Shown one piece after another: positions 45,310 to 56,810 of a stretch of 64,000 bases of DNA (the first letter of the stretch is position 1; every line of letters begins with the position of its first letter). The translations under genes and the position numbers were made by a program. The stretch is from contig NC_041019.1 in assembly GCF_004193775.1 (NCBI RefSeq), positions 40,958,075 through 41,022,074 of the forward strand, given 5' to 3'. The notes beneath the pieces were generated by a model that worked only from the letters and a program-made list of their open reading frames with translations, was not told the DNA's origin and ran no database searches. Source of the stretch: Glycine soja (taxonomy: Eukaryota; Streptophyta; Magnoliopsida; Fabales; Fabaceae).

Positions 45310-46107
45310 ATGGCAAAAGCAGAACATCCTCGGAGAAAACTCGTTATAAAGATCTTCCCTCCAGGTTCTAAAGTTTCTTATTCTTGTGGTGCCAACACTC
45401 CAAAAGATTCAATAGTGTCCAAAGTGTGTGAGCTGAAGAATAAGAAGGGTTATTATGCGATGACAATGTGGGTTAACACCGAAAACCCATCAGAATCTTG
45501 TGTCACTGATTCAAGAATTTCAAGAACCGAAATGGCAACACGGGTTAACACTAAAAACCAGTCCAAAGTATGTGAGTCGGAGAAAAAGAAGGAGGATAGT
45601 GTGCGTGTGGAGTGCAAGAACAGAGAGAAGAAGAAGCAAAAGGTGGAGCACGTAATGATGATGGACCGTTGCAAGAAGATGCAATGCTGGGCGATGTTGA
45701 AGCGCTTGATGGTAGGAAGAGATGCGTGGGCTTTACAGAAGGATGTTCTTCATCCTAAGATTTTTTACGTTCTTGATAAGTCTGAAGCCATGAAAAAGCC
45801 AAAGGGTTTGGAGGATATTGAGTCAAAGTTGAAGAATTCGGATTACTCAGAAGCTTATGAGTTTGTGGATGATGTGAGGCTTGTGTTGTCTTATGCATTG
45901 CAATACCCTCCAAGGAGTGAGGTTCACAGAACTGCAACAAGGATCACCGAGGGTTTTGAGGTCAATTGGAAAACTATGAAGGAGAAGTGGATGCGTGAGG
46001 CCGAAGAGACGAACAAGATTTACAAGAGGGAATTACATGTGTGTCCAAATGAAAGAAGTCAAGTGAGTAATCATCTCACAAAAAGGAGCAATATTTTTAT
46101 GTGCTGA
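45310..46107 (+). CDS. Bromodomain-containing protein B4 (265 aa), plant type
   Basis: Likely a nuclear protein that binds acetylated or other histone tails. Single exon. The start MAKAEHPRRKLVIKIFPPGS is preceded by ACCAAACCAATGG, and no upstream in-frame ATG is used. Residues 1-70 are a small domain with KLVIKIFPPGSKVSYSCG. Residues 85-118 are very basic (KNREKKKQKVEH), a candidate nuclear signal. Residues about 125-217 form the bromodomain: MLKRLMVGRDAWALQKDVLH, LDKSEAMKKPKGLEDIESKL, SDYSEAYEFVDDVRLVLSYA, QYPPRSEVHR, WKTMKEKW. The Asn that holds acetyl-lysine in most bromodomains is replaced (YPP, not YNP). Family usually longer, so it may be a short or truncated member. It differs from B5 by few changes (for example Tyr/Cys near the end and one Lys). 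Whether it is expressed cannot be told. Confidence 0.75.
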   Translation: MAKAEHPRRKLVIKIFPPGSKVSYSCGANTPKDSIVSKVCELKNKKGYYAMTMWVNTENPSESCVTDSRISRTEMATRVNTKNQSKVCESEKKKEDSVRVECKNREKKKQKVEHVMMMDRCKKMQCWAMLKRLMVGRDAWALQKDVLHPKIFYVLDKSEAMKKPKGLEDIESKLKNSDYSEAYEFVDDVRLVLSYALQYPPRSEVHRTATRITEGFEVNWKTMKEKWMREAEETNKIYKRELHVCPNERSQVSNHLTKRSNIFMC

Positions 46108-46887
46108 TTCAAAATAGCTTCTCACCACAAGTCAAGAAAGCTATGCCAATAAGGGTCATTATGAGCAGCATGGACATTACCCCTCTTCAAGAGTTTCATT
46201 TAATTACCTGGTTTATTCATTTTTATGTATAAAGTATCTATTCAGTTTCACGTAAGAAGTTTCTACTGTTTCTATTTTGAGTTGTAAGATTACTCCTCAA
46301 TAACAAGAATAACAAGAAAGTTCTGCTATATTATGTTTTATTTTTTTGTGTTCCGTATCTCCTTGATGTTCTTGACATGACTTTGAAAAACATTTTATTA
46401 TTACGTAATAAAGCAGCACGGATTACAATTTATCAAGTAATTATCCCCAAATTGATTGATTATGGAAAGGACTTCATTAATACACTACTGTTGGTTCTCG
46501 ATCAGTATCATCAAGTTGATTCGGAATCGGAAGTATTTTTTTGAAAGGTTAAATAAGTTTAGTCAGTAAATTTGACCTAAAAGCATCACTGACTATGGTT
46601 GGTTGAAAAACCCTGGACTATATGACCTACTTTACTACCTAAGTTGACTAAGATTGGCACCCAACTATGTAGCATCGACAAATCCAAGATTCATCTCATC
46701 TTGAAGCAGATTTTTCATGCTCACGACACTCAAGTTAAGATTGAATTTGGGAGCAGGCCAAGGTTCTTCATGCCAATAGCATTCAATATCTTTATGGGTT
46801 TCCCCTACATCACAAAGGTCAATTGCTCAAGTGCATTTGGATTTAATCCTACACTCATCCCTCTATTTATGAGAAGTAACATTAAAC
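46108..46887 (+). repeat. 3' flank of bromodomain gene B4, with unrecognised segment
   Basis: Probable 3' UTR and intergenic sequence; AATAAGACA/AATAACAAG near 46,290 and AATAAA at 46,409 are possible polyadenylation signals. 46,644-46,901 is an open frame (KIGTQLCSIDKSKIHLILKQ, FGSRPRFFMPIAFNIF) also present at 4,444 and 61,305. I do not recognise it. Confidence 0.55.
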
Positions 46888-49606
46888 CTATGAGTAGATA
46901 GAGATATAAATATGTATGTTATTAATACATAACATGGTGTTGAGAAGAAAAGTGCACTGAATACTTACCAACCGTTCTTGCTCGGAAGACCTCCCTGCAA
47001 AGCAGCTCTTCTTAATTCTCTTTATAGCAACATCTGTTCCCCGCCATTTTCCATGATAAACAGTTCCATAAGTACCAGATCCTAACTCCGTAAGGTCTTC
47101 AAGATCAGCATTTCTTATTATCTGCATTACATAGAAAAGGAAGAAAAAACTGTTAAACTTAAATTGAATCGTTGACCACCATTGAAAGAGTATATTAAAT
47201 TATTTCATTCATGGCAATTATCTAATCAACTAAGACTTGGGTATCAACAATTCTTAATAGCCACATTTATGTGATATTGAAAGTTGAAGAAAAAACCAGA
47301 ACTGAAACATTTCAGTGATGATCAACCTGTAAACCATAAAGCTAGCTTCCATTTCTGCTATCATTGCATCAGAAAGGAATTCATTTTTGTCTGTTTGATC
47401 GTCAACAAAATCCTGTAAATAAAAACAAAATATTCAGGAAGCCATAAAGAAAATATCATAAAACATCTTATTTCAGTTTTTCGTACCTCAGGTTCAGACT
47501 CAGGGACGATGCTCTCAGCTTCTGTATGAGATAAGGATACAACAACACTTACAACAACCTCTGGGATATATGGACAAACAACACCATTCATGTCTTCTAC
47601 TACAACAAACGGCTCCACTCGATTTGCATCATTACACTTTCTTGATTGTTCTGAAATTTTATCTTCAACTTTTGACATTCCAGAGGCAGAGTATTCGGGG
47701 ATAATCTGACTCACCATTTGACCAGTGCTGATAATAAAGTCATCAAGATAAGATGGTGCAATTTTAAAAGACATAATATTGCTTGAACATCCTGGTCATT
47801 CAATGGCATGTTTAGATTTGCGAATGCAGCAGGATACAAACTTGCAGAGCTTACAGTAGGGTTTTCTTGAAAACCTGCAACCCTCTGATTCTTACAAGGA
47901 TGAATTTGTTCGGCTTTAAGAGAATCTGGGTGAATGGACAGCTCGAACATATGATCTCCTTGAGAAAATTTGTCACAAGAACCTACTTCACATTTAAAAT
48001 TGGAGCATTTAAATCAAAGTTTCTGGTCAATGAAAGATCAATCCCTTGTTCACGATTCAGACCTTCAGCCAAAGCACATTTTTTGTGATCACTAGTCCTT
48101 TGGCTCATGTCAGGATCAGATCGGGCCCTTCCCACTAGATTATTTAGAGAGAGGCCCATCATGCCTGATGAAACAGGAACTATACCCTCAGAAGGTAGCT
48201 CCCAATTCTTTTGCATATTAATCTTAGCATTGAAGTTATTAGCAGGGAAGGACTCCAAAAGATGCAATTCAGGCACATGTCCCATATCAATGACAGTTGA
48301 TTTCACCTCATGAACCTTGCTATCCATAAAAATTGGATTCTTTTCTTCAATTAACTTAATCCTTTCTAATTTTATGGAATTTTCCTGATATCCTCAGCAA
48401 CATAGCTGGGTCCACTCAAGTCAGTTTGAGCATTAAGGTTCTTTTTTTCAGTTATAATGTTATCCATCATATGAACAGGATCATTCATTCCCAATGAATC
48501 ATAGTATGGAGAAGATGCCAAATCTTGCCTTTTGTGTGGCTCAGATGACTCAACTTTTGGTGTCTTACTTTGCATTTGAGGATGATGGACAATGGACTCA
48601 TGCTGATTCTCCATAAGGTTCACCCGTGAGACTTTATGGGGTAACATTGAAGATAATTGACACTTTTCAAGGTTAATGCAGAAAGATTGACAAAATCCAT
48701 TTTGCGAGATGTAACCAGACCTTGCTCCACTCTCATTCAACTGTGGATCAGATAAGGCATGGGGCATCCCATGAGGGGAGTCTGTAATTCCATAAGATTC
48801 ACCCTGTTGATAGATTAGATCATCCAAGCGTGAAAGAGGATTTTCAGAAAAGACTCTTATTTCCTTTTGCATGGACCTTCCACCAAAAATTTCATCAGTG
48901 TAACCATCACTTGGATTAACATATAAGGGAGTCACTAATTCATTGCCAGGATTGTAGTCCAAATGCCTATTGAGCTTTTTGGGCCGACCAACATCCCCAT
49001 GCTGATAAGGATGGGTGTCGCTTGACAAAGTAGCAGCCACTTGTTAAGGGTATTTGCAATCCGCGGTTCTTATATTGGAGTACTCAGGATGTAGCTGAGC
49101 AGTAGAAAATGTTGCATTGCTCTCAATACTTCCCTGGCATGAGTTGTTACCCAGCAATTGTATATAACCTGTGCTAGAACCTGTTACCTGGATTGCAGTG
49201 GGAGGAATTGGCAAGGGCCTTTGGAAATTCAGGGAATCATTCAAAATTCCATCTTGATTTAAAGCATTAATACCATCCCTGATCTCCAACAGAGAAGAAG
49301 CATTTAGAATTTTTGAAAAAATTGGAGCCAAATTCAATTCTGACCCAAATGGACTAGCTTCATTTTAAAAACTTTTCCCACCAATGTTTGTCCTAGTAGG
49401 GTCTCACATGCCATTCACGGCATCAACATATTGGTAATAACGATCACTCTGCCGAACAGCACTTACCTCTGTCGATGATGCCTCTTCCAATTCAACGAAA
49501 GGAACTAAAAATATTCTTAGTTTTTGAGATCCTTCATGCCTTTCAAGCCCATGGTTTCCTCCTTCATATTTTAAAGATCTTCATAAGAGAAAACATATAT
49601 TAAAAC
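46888..49606 (-). pseudogene. PB1/RAF-like kinase gene fragment F4
   Basis: Exons of a B4-type RAF-like kinase with introns kept, so it is DNA-derived, not a processed copy. From the right: PB1 tail and linker (49,590-47,487), small exon (about 47,327-47,412, KNEFLSDAMIAEMEASIYGL) and first kinase exon (about 46,967-47,121). The kinase exon has the glycine loop [12 protein letters not shown] and VAIK with the ATP-binding Lys; it ends at EQERL before a GTAAGT donor. All later kinase exons, with the HRD and DFG motifs, are missing. Defects: TAA in place of Gln at 49,041-49,043 and stops near 49,366 and 49,405. There are also three 1-bp deletions relative to F5, near 48,386, 47,994 and 47,787. 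Joined to gag at about 49,606. Non-functional. Confidence 0.85.
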
Positions 49607-49963
49607 ATTTCTATGTAGGTGGCGAAATGAGCATAAGGATCCTCATTTGGTAGACCGTGGAAGAGGATTCCTTATATTAGTTGTATGAGAGAATGAGGAT
49701 AAGAAATGTTGGCAGCTTGAACCTCCAGCCTTGCAATGCTTGTCTAGAATTGTGAAGTTGCTGTACTAGAGTAATCCTCTAGTGTCATTCGTCGTGCATG
49801 TTCATCTTCCATTTGAATGTAGCTTTGTGGAGAGGGAAGGTGAGGTTTGACTTCTTCCTTGTGCTTCTTGTTCCCTTCTTTTTCTTGCAGCGTTGTTACA
49901 TCTCATGGTCGCTTTAATTTCCAAGTTGATAGAAGCTAAAACTCCAGCTGCAGTTCTACCACG
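49607..49963 (-). pseudogene. gag: Athila-like gag 5' fragment fused to RAF F4
   Basis: Same segment as at 5,722 and 26,849, ending at HFATYIEMF. The usual start codon is changed (CAT to CTT on the plus strand near 49,964). A 6-bp loss in the GGAGGAGGTGAGG stretch. Frame mostly open. Confidence 0.75.
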
Positions 49964-50089
49964 CTTACACAAAAACAAGGACTGCCGTGCAAATTATGGA
50001 AGAAAAGAATGCATAAGAAAAATTGTAAAAAGTAAGAATAAAAGAATTATTGCTTACAAATTGAAAATGTATGGCAACCTAGTACAAAG

Positions 50090-50112
50090 ACAAAATCCCT
50101 TGCAACGGCACC
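50090..50112 (-). other. Primer binding site of LTR L7 (mutated)
   Basis: CCCTTGCAACGGCACCA on the plus strand, with two or three changes from the unmutated site. Confidence 0.7.
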
Positions 50113-50119
50113 AAAAACT

Positions 50120-51431
50120 TCTTAACGGTTGGGCAAGTGCACCAAATGTCCAAGTAGTAAAACTCGGAAGTCCGAGTGTCGAATTCCATAGGGATTTTTT
50201 TTTTGTACTTTTATGGTATAATTTTCAATTCGTAAGGAAAGAAATAAAGAGTGGTGTAAAATAAGTACAAGAATAGTAATAGATAACAACTACTGGTAGA
50301 GAAAATAATAGAAATCAAAATAATTAATTAGAAAATTCAATAGAATGAGAATGTTAGGTCCTAGTATGCCTTGTTTGCCTAGGATGTATGATTTTTAGAT
50401 TTTTCTTTATCAATTAGGTGAATTTATCCTACCTACATCTATTCGATTACTTGCCCCTGATGCCTCACGATGACAAGCCTATTTTACCTACCTATCTCCC
50501 AAATGCCTTTGTAAAGATTCAATAGATAAAATGCATGAAGCTTTGATTCTAGATGTGTGCTTTAATGCATGGGCATAATGTTGTCATCCTATGTCTAGCA
50601 ATGATTTCCTTATGATATCTTTTCTTTTTGTTCTAATATAAGTTATCCTTTGTCGAGCGTCTAACCCCAAAAACTGATGCATGCATACTTTCTTTATATT
50701 TTTATTAAGATTTACCCTCTGTCGAGCATCTAACTCCTATCATAATGTAAAGATGAGTAATGCATGAAATATAAATAAGAAAAGACAATAGGATAGAAAA
50801 CACCTATTGCATTGATAAATATGAAGTGCATCATACATCTCTTTAGCTCTTTAGGCCTGCCAAGCCCTAACTAGAGGTTTATCCTCTCATGGCGATTGAG
50901 GGCCTTACACTGAAATGGGGTATAAGAATTGGTGGAGGAGAAGGGATGGAAGAAGGGAATAGAAAAAATGATGAGAAAGAGAAGAGAATTCCCCAAGGAA
51001 GAGTTCTCATGCATTAGGTAGGTTTGAGAGTCCTCAGAGACTCGGTGTGTTCTTTCTTATTGGCTTGAATCTCTTTTTATAGTTGCTGAAGTGGATTTAG
51101 GCCTTCGTACTCGCGCTTAGCGATTTGCTCGCTCAGTGCAGGTGCGTGTTTTCGCACTCAGCGGGTGCTATGTGCTTAGTGCAAGTGCGTGTTTTCTCGT
51201 GCAGCGCATTGAGCACTCCTTGGTCTGGGCTGATGCTAAATTCTTAATTTTTCTTCATAATTTCAATAGCTTTTTGCTTTTAATCCCTCTTGTTTTTATA
51301 TCTGCAGCCATAATTTGGAAAAGAAAATCAATTCTTAACGATTAAGCACAAATAACTGCTAAATAATAATTTTTAAAGACAATTTCACTTTATTTCTCAT
51401 TATCAAAAACACATTTAATTTGCAGTTATCA
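50120..51431 (-). mobile_element. Athila-type LTR L7 (1,312 bp), shared by two elements
   Basis: Starts TCTTAACGG (expected TG changed to TC) and ends GCAGTTATCA. Left neighbour: PBS and RAF-linked gag. Right neighbour: PPT and env-position region of element E1. Same dual role as L5. TATA box (minus) near 51,076-51,083 and GCGC motifs at 51,110-51,215, partly decayed. Confidence 0.85.
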
Positions 51432-51445
51432 AAATCTCTCAATTA
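51432..51445 (-). other. Polypurine tract of element E1 (mutated)
   Basis: Minus strand TAATTGAGAGATTT before TGATAACTG. All purine in the core, but two G-to-A changes compared with the tract at 38,126. Confidence 0.7.
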
Positions 51446-52681
51446 AAAACTTTGCTTGTCCTCAAGTAAAACAAAATAAGAGCAGGCTTTGAATGCTCCA
51501 ACACTTTCAATAGCTGCAAATTCCCTCAACTGCAACTTTTTGCAATTGCCATGATCTTGCAATGGAAGCATAAACAAACGTTTTAGACAGAATTGGTTAC
51601 TAGTACAAATCAATCAGGTCGGCTTGCCTCACTTTTCCTCACAAGGTTTTAGTGTTTCTCTCTGTGCACAAGTGTCTTGGGTGAGTGTTTAAAATTCTAC
51701 GACCTGCAGTTAATGTTCCCAATTTTGCATTTCACCTCAGTTAAAGTTATCTAGGCTTTATTTGTTTGTCAACCTCAACACTTATGGCACCTATTTTTCT
51801 GCCCCCAAATTTCTTTTTATTTTTTATTTTTTTTGGATAGAAAACTTTTGGGCCTAACAGATTTTTGAGGCTGCCTTATTAGGTGTTGTTTTTACCTTCC
51901 CAAGACCATCTTTATCCTAGCCCTCCACCAAATTAGGGGTCTATTATGACTAAAACCCTTATGCTCTCTTAGAACCCCAAAACAAGGTCAGAGATATCAG
52001 AAATTAGGCTCAGGGGTTTTATTTAGAAAAATAATTATTAATTTTTGGCTCAACAAGGGTGCAAGGGATAAATTTTCATCAGAGGTTGGCTTTTTGGCTA
52101 AGTGGCTAAAATAAAAAGAAACATGGCTTTAATCATTTCCACCTTATGTAATTAATCTAATAGTCTAAGAATGATGAAGAATTGGAAAATTAAAAACAAA
52201 CGTTCTCTCACAAATACGTTCATAAAGCTTACCAGAACAAGATAAAGTTGTTGGCTTACCGTATCATGATTTCTTTCACCCAAGCTAACCATTTCTCTCT
52301 TTGTTGTGATTCATACTCCACTGCTTGAACTGACGCTTGCCTCTAGGGAACCAACATTTTCACAAAATTGGCATGCAACATTTCAAGTGTTGAGTCCTTT
52401 CATAAAAACTTTTAATAGTGACCTTATAATTATCATGCAATTATTCAATAGAGGATAACATAACTGAATTTAAATATCATTATTAACAGACCAAGTTAAA
52501 AAAAACATAAAGTTCAAATAAAACATCAAAAGCATAAATAAAACATAGAATTAAAATCGTGTTTCTCTTCAACCCAAGTCTGGCCATGGGCCCCAATCAG
52601 CAGCTGTCAGGTCCACAATGATGTAATCTTCAGCTCCGGCCATAGACTCTCTGACCTCAAATAGCTCACCCCCCTCCCCCA
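51446..52681 (-). other. 3' untranslated region of Athila-like element E1
   Basis: No coding frame. It corresponds to 38,140-39,420 with about 10% divergence and a deletion after AGTTAAAGTTAT (about 51,749). Confidence 0.65.
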
Positions 52682-53664
52682 TCAATAGAGGGTTGTACTC
52701 CTGGCCACACAACTTGTTGGATGAAGGCCTCTGGGGTCATAAGTGGTGGGTTCATCTTCATGTGAATGGAAAGTCAATAAAGAGACTGAACGATGATCTA
52801 TTGGTCCTGATAGATGGACTGGAGCATCTATCTGTGTAGATCCAGCTAAGCTGAAGTGGATGGGTGTTGGTGACATGCGGCCTATGGTGGTGGTTGTGTG
52901 AGTAGCGGGGCGTCTGGTGCGCCAGCTCTAGTGCGAGTATGACGGGGCCCGAGGAATGTGATGGATGGATCTGCGGGGTTCCAGCAATTCTTCTTTATGT
53001 AGGCTAAGTTAATCACATGACTTAGTGACTCAAAAGTCATGGTGTCAGAAACGACCCCCTGAGCGTCACATAGTGTTGTGATCAACGCTGGGAACCCTAA
53101 TCTGGAGGTGCTGGACTGGGCGATCTATGTGATTTGACCTGAGATGAAACTGCCCAAGTCCATGTCCATCTTTATTATGAGACCCTAAATCAGTCTTGTC
53201 CTGTGAACATTCATTTCAGAAGTGTGAGAAGTAAGAACAAGACTAAAGTAAGAAAGTACGCTCCATGTTTGTGCGAGCGTAGTCAGATCCTTCCTCAACA
53301 ACTTCCATGGGGCACCATCAGCGTTCAGAACAAAACCTCCACCAGGTGTGCGTAGGTCTGTCACAATAGCCTGATGGTCCGAATATGTATGTAGATACTA
53401 GGAATATGCTAGATATTCCTCTCCATCAACAAGGTTAACTGCAGTGTCAAGGAAGTCATCGATTTCTGTGTAGAACCGGATGACCTGTCCTCGCACCCTG
53501 CAATATTTTGGAGCTCCGTCCTCTGGGTCATAAATGTTTGAGTAGAATTCCTTGACCAAAGCAACGTCAATTTGCTTCTCCGGGAGTTTCGTGAGTACCC
53601 GATGCCACTGCCTCCTCTGGAGCTCCCCATAAAATTCATCAAACAAACCCAGGGCTAGCTCCAC
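52682..53664 (-). pseudogene. Athila env-position ORF (plant transposon protein), more complete copy
   Basis: From 53,664: ELALGLFDEFYGELQRRQWH, LPEKQIDVALVKEFYSNIYD, VRGQVIRFYTEIDDFLDTAV. After a stop at about 53,397 the frame carries on with GGFVLNADGAPWKLLRKDLT and HTSEMNVHRTRLI. A further stop is followed by MDMDLGSFISGQIT and then TLCDAQGVVSDTMTFESLSH and NLAYIKKNCWNPADPSITF (53,085-52,882). This is the plant Transposase_32-like family. It sits where Athila elements have a third ORF. The biochemical role is not known. At least three stops: inactive. Confidence 0.7.
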
Positions 53665-54265
53665 GTTCCTCTCTGGTAGAATGTTCCAAAGGTGAACATT
53701 GTCTTGGTACCGATGCCAAGCAGTTTCAAAAGTAAAGCGAGAGGAATTCTGGTGCAGCGCAAGTGAAAGCAGAAAAGAGAATAAAGTAATGACAGATGGA
53801 ATTTAAAAGGGAAGAGGGGAAGTTGGGGTGTTGGGCAATTTTTAAAAACTGCCCAGCAGTTATGACATGCACGCTTAACGAGCAGTGGCTGCTAAGTGCA
53901 CTAAGGGAGACGTCCCTTGGAATTCCCCCAAAATTTCAAATTTCAAATTTAAATTTCCCTAGGCACTCAACGGGGGAGTCTAACTGAGCGTGTGTGTCGG
54001 TAGTGTGGCGCTAGGAGCGTAGCTACGCTTAGCGCGAGACTCTTGTCAGCCAAAGCATCTTTTGCTTCCTACACCCCTAAAATCAATATATACAGCTATT
54101 GGGCTTTTTCTTTTACAAAAATGCTAGAAATTTTGAAAAAAATGTTGGGTTGCCTCCTAGTCAGCGCTTAGTTTATCGTCTTTAGCTAGACATTGTGTTT
54201 CCTTAGGGGTCATTCAAATAGACAATGCTTGTCAGCCTTTCTAATTGTCCGCCATTTTAAATTTT
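53665..54265 (-). other. Spacer between pol and env-position ORF
   Basis: No reliable coding frame. Contains AGCGCGAGACTC and GCTAAGTGCAC motifs that recall the LTR's GCGC motifs. Absent from element E0. Confidence 0.55.
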
Positions 54266-55377
54266 CAGATGTTGTACATTGACGATCCATATCTTTTCAA
54301 GGTTTCCTGTTGTAGGGTCCATCATCTCCACTACTCCATGGGGTCTCACTTCTTTAATCATGAATGGCCCTAGCCACTTTAATTTTAGTTTTCTAGGAAA
54401 TAACCTGAGCCTGGAGTTAAAGAGTAAAACCTGTTATCCTAGCTGGAAGTCCTATCTCTGTATTTTCTTGTCATGATATGCCTTCATCTTCTGCTTATAA
54501 ATTCTGGAGGATTTGTAGGCGTTCATCCTTATTTTTTCTAACTCCAGCAATTGTAACTTCCTCTCTTCTCTATATGTAGCTTAATCAAAGTTGAGTATTT
54601 ACGAGCCATATAGGCTTTGTTCTCCAATTCCACCGGTAGGTGGCATGCCTTTCCATATACCAACTGAAACGGGGACAGGCCAATGGGGGTCTTGAAAGCC
54701 CAGAGAGCATCATCTCAGTTCAAAGCCCAATCCTTTCTTGATGATGCAACAATCTTCTCAAGGATTCGCTTTAGCTCTCTATTTGAGACTTCTGCTTGAC
54801 CATTTGTCTGTGGATGATAAGGTGTGGCCACCTTGTGTTTGACATTGTAATGCTCCAGAACCTTTTTTAGTTGTGTGTTGTAGAAGTGTGTTCCTCCGTC
54901 ACTGATTAGGGCCCTATGTACCCCAAAATGGGAAAATATGTCTTTCTTTAAAAAAAATTATCACCACCCTGGCATCATTCTTTGGAGTGGCTATGGCTTC
55001 CACCCACTTGGACACATAATCTATGGCTACCAAGATATAGATATTCATGTATAAAGATGGAAGAGGTCCCACAAAATCAATGCCCCAGCAATAAAAAAAT
55101 TATACCTCCATTATGTTTTGTAGAGGCATCTCGTTTCTTGTGGAAATCCCCCCTGTTCTCTGGCATTTGTCACAGTGACGCACATAGTCAAGAACGTCTT
55201 TAAAGATTGAGGGCCAAAAGAAACCTGATTGTAGTACTTTTGTTGTCGTCCTGTCTCCATTGTGGTGACCGCCATAAGGAGAACTATGACAGTGCTAAAC
55301 GATGCTCTATGCTTCCTCCATTGTAACACACCTCCTTAGCAAATTATCTGCTCCCAGCTTGAACAAATGTGGGTCAT
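54266..55377 (-). pseudogene. pol: Athila-like integrase, element E1
   Basis: The N-terminal zinc-binding region is at about 55,320-55,130 (HCHSSPYGGHHNGDRTTTKV-like in one frame, CDKCQ in another). The core with [11 protein letters not shown] is at about 55,085 and [16 protein letters not shown] at about 55,000. The C-terminal part, with KLKWLGPFMIKEV and WIVNVQHLK, lies at 54,420-54,270. Continuous homology across 54,604/54,605, unlike E0. Frame broken by several indels and stops. Confidence 0.8.
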
Positions 55378-56100
55378 CCCATACATAGAAGTAGGCGTCG
55401 TGTAGAAACTTCTTTCGCTGAATTTAGTTGAGTTCTTCAGGAATGATCCCTGTGGCTTTGTAGTTGGCCATGTCAACAAACCAAGGTCTTGTGGTTAGTT
55501 GTAAGAGGAATTCATCTAGAAATTCTCCCCTTACTTCTGATTCTTCTTTAGTTACTTCTTCATTCTTCAACCGGGAGAGGTGATCAGCAACCACATTCTC
55601 GAATCCCTTCTTGTCTTTGATAACTATATCGAACTCTTGTATAAGCAGGACCCATCTAATCAACCTTGGTTTGGAATCTGCTTTGGTGAGATGGTGCTTG
55701 ATGGCGGCATGATTGGTGAAAATCACTACCTTTGACCCCACCAAGTATGACCTAAATTTTTCCAAAGGCAAAGACAATAGCTAGCATCTCATTCTGCGTA
55801 GTGGCATAATTCATGTGTTCATCATTAAGAACCTTGCTAGCATAGTAAATGGCATGGAATGTCTTGTGTCGCCTTTGTCCTAGGACTACGCCCACTGCAT
55901 AGTCACTGACATCACACATCAATTCAAATTCTTTGCTCCAATTAGGTGCGATCATTACTGGTGCAGTTGTGAGCTTGTTTTTCAGGGTTTGGAATGCTGC
56001 TGAACATTCTTCATCAAATTTAAAAATAACATCTTTGTTTAGCAGATTACTAAGTGGCCTTGCAATCTTGGAGAAGTCTTTGATGGAATGAAGATATTTC
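55378..56100 (-). pseudogene. pol: Athila-like RNase H and RT end, element E1
   Basis: 55,955-55,752: SKEFELMCDVSDYAVGVVLG, ASKVLNDEHMNYATTQNEML. 55,777-55,424 (117 aa) continues with [40 protein letters not shown] and [13 protein letters not shown], then into the pre-integrase part. A frame change separates them near 55,765. Asp of the usual YTDH is Asn here (FTNHAA). RT is limited to its last ~50 residues. Confidence 0.85.
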
Positions 56101-56657
56101 CATCTTCCCTTCAGCAGTCTCTGACTCTAGGAAGTATTTCTTTAGGAACTTTTGTACGACTTCTTCACAAGTCTGCAAGCTATTACCTTTAAAGGAGTGT
56201 AGATACCTTTTTGCTTCCCCAGCTAAAGAAAAACAAAAGAGATTAAGGCGTATAGCAGTTTCAGGGACACCAACTATTTTTACCGTGTTACAAATTTCTA
56301 TGTAGGTGGCTAGATAAGCATAAGGATTGTCATTTGATAGACCGTGGAAGAGGTTTCCTTGTATTAGTTGTATATGAGAGAATGAGGATAAGAAATGTTG
56401 GCTGCTTGAACCTCCGACCTTGCAATGCTTATGAAGAATTGTGGAGTTGTTGTACTAGGGTAGTCCTCTAGCGTCATTCTTCGTGCATGTTCCTCTTCCA
56501 TTTGAATGTAGCTTTGTGGAGAGGGAGGAGGTGAGGTTTGATTGCTTTCTTATGCTTCTTGTTCCCTTCTTTTTCTTGCAGCGTTGTTACGCCTGTAAGT
56601 GGCTTCAATTTCCAAGTTGACAGGAGCTAAATCTCCAGCTGCAGTTCTACCTCGCAT
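56101..56657 (-). pseudogene. gag: Athila-like gag, element E1, fused to RT
   Basis: Same as 41,431-41,987 with very few differences: LTR-proximal start, ISYPHSLI, IEICNTVKIVGVPE, LKKYFLESETAEGK, then the direct joint to RT near 56,100. It shares with E0 the extra bases in GTATATGAGAG. Confidence 0.8.
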
Positions 56658-56787
56658 ACACAAAAACAAGCACTATTGTGCAAATTATGGAAGAAAAGGA
56701 TGGAGAAGAAAAATTGAAAAAATAAAGAATAAAAGAATTATTGCTTACGAATTAAAAATGTATGACAACCTAATACGAATACAAAAT

Positions 56788-56804
56788 CCCCGGCAACGGC
56801 GCCA
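56788..56804 (-). other. Primer binding site of LTR L8
   Basis: CCCCGGCAACGGCGCCA on the plus strand, unmutated. Confidence 0.85.
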
Positions 56805-56810
56805 AAAACA

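Noticed and set aside
43418..50120. Retrotransposon transduction with L6 as its own 3' LTR
   Set aside because: The sequence next to L6 (minus GGGTCATAC) is not a polypurine tract, so L6 was not formed with the cassette by reverse transcription.
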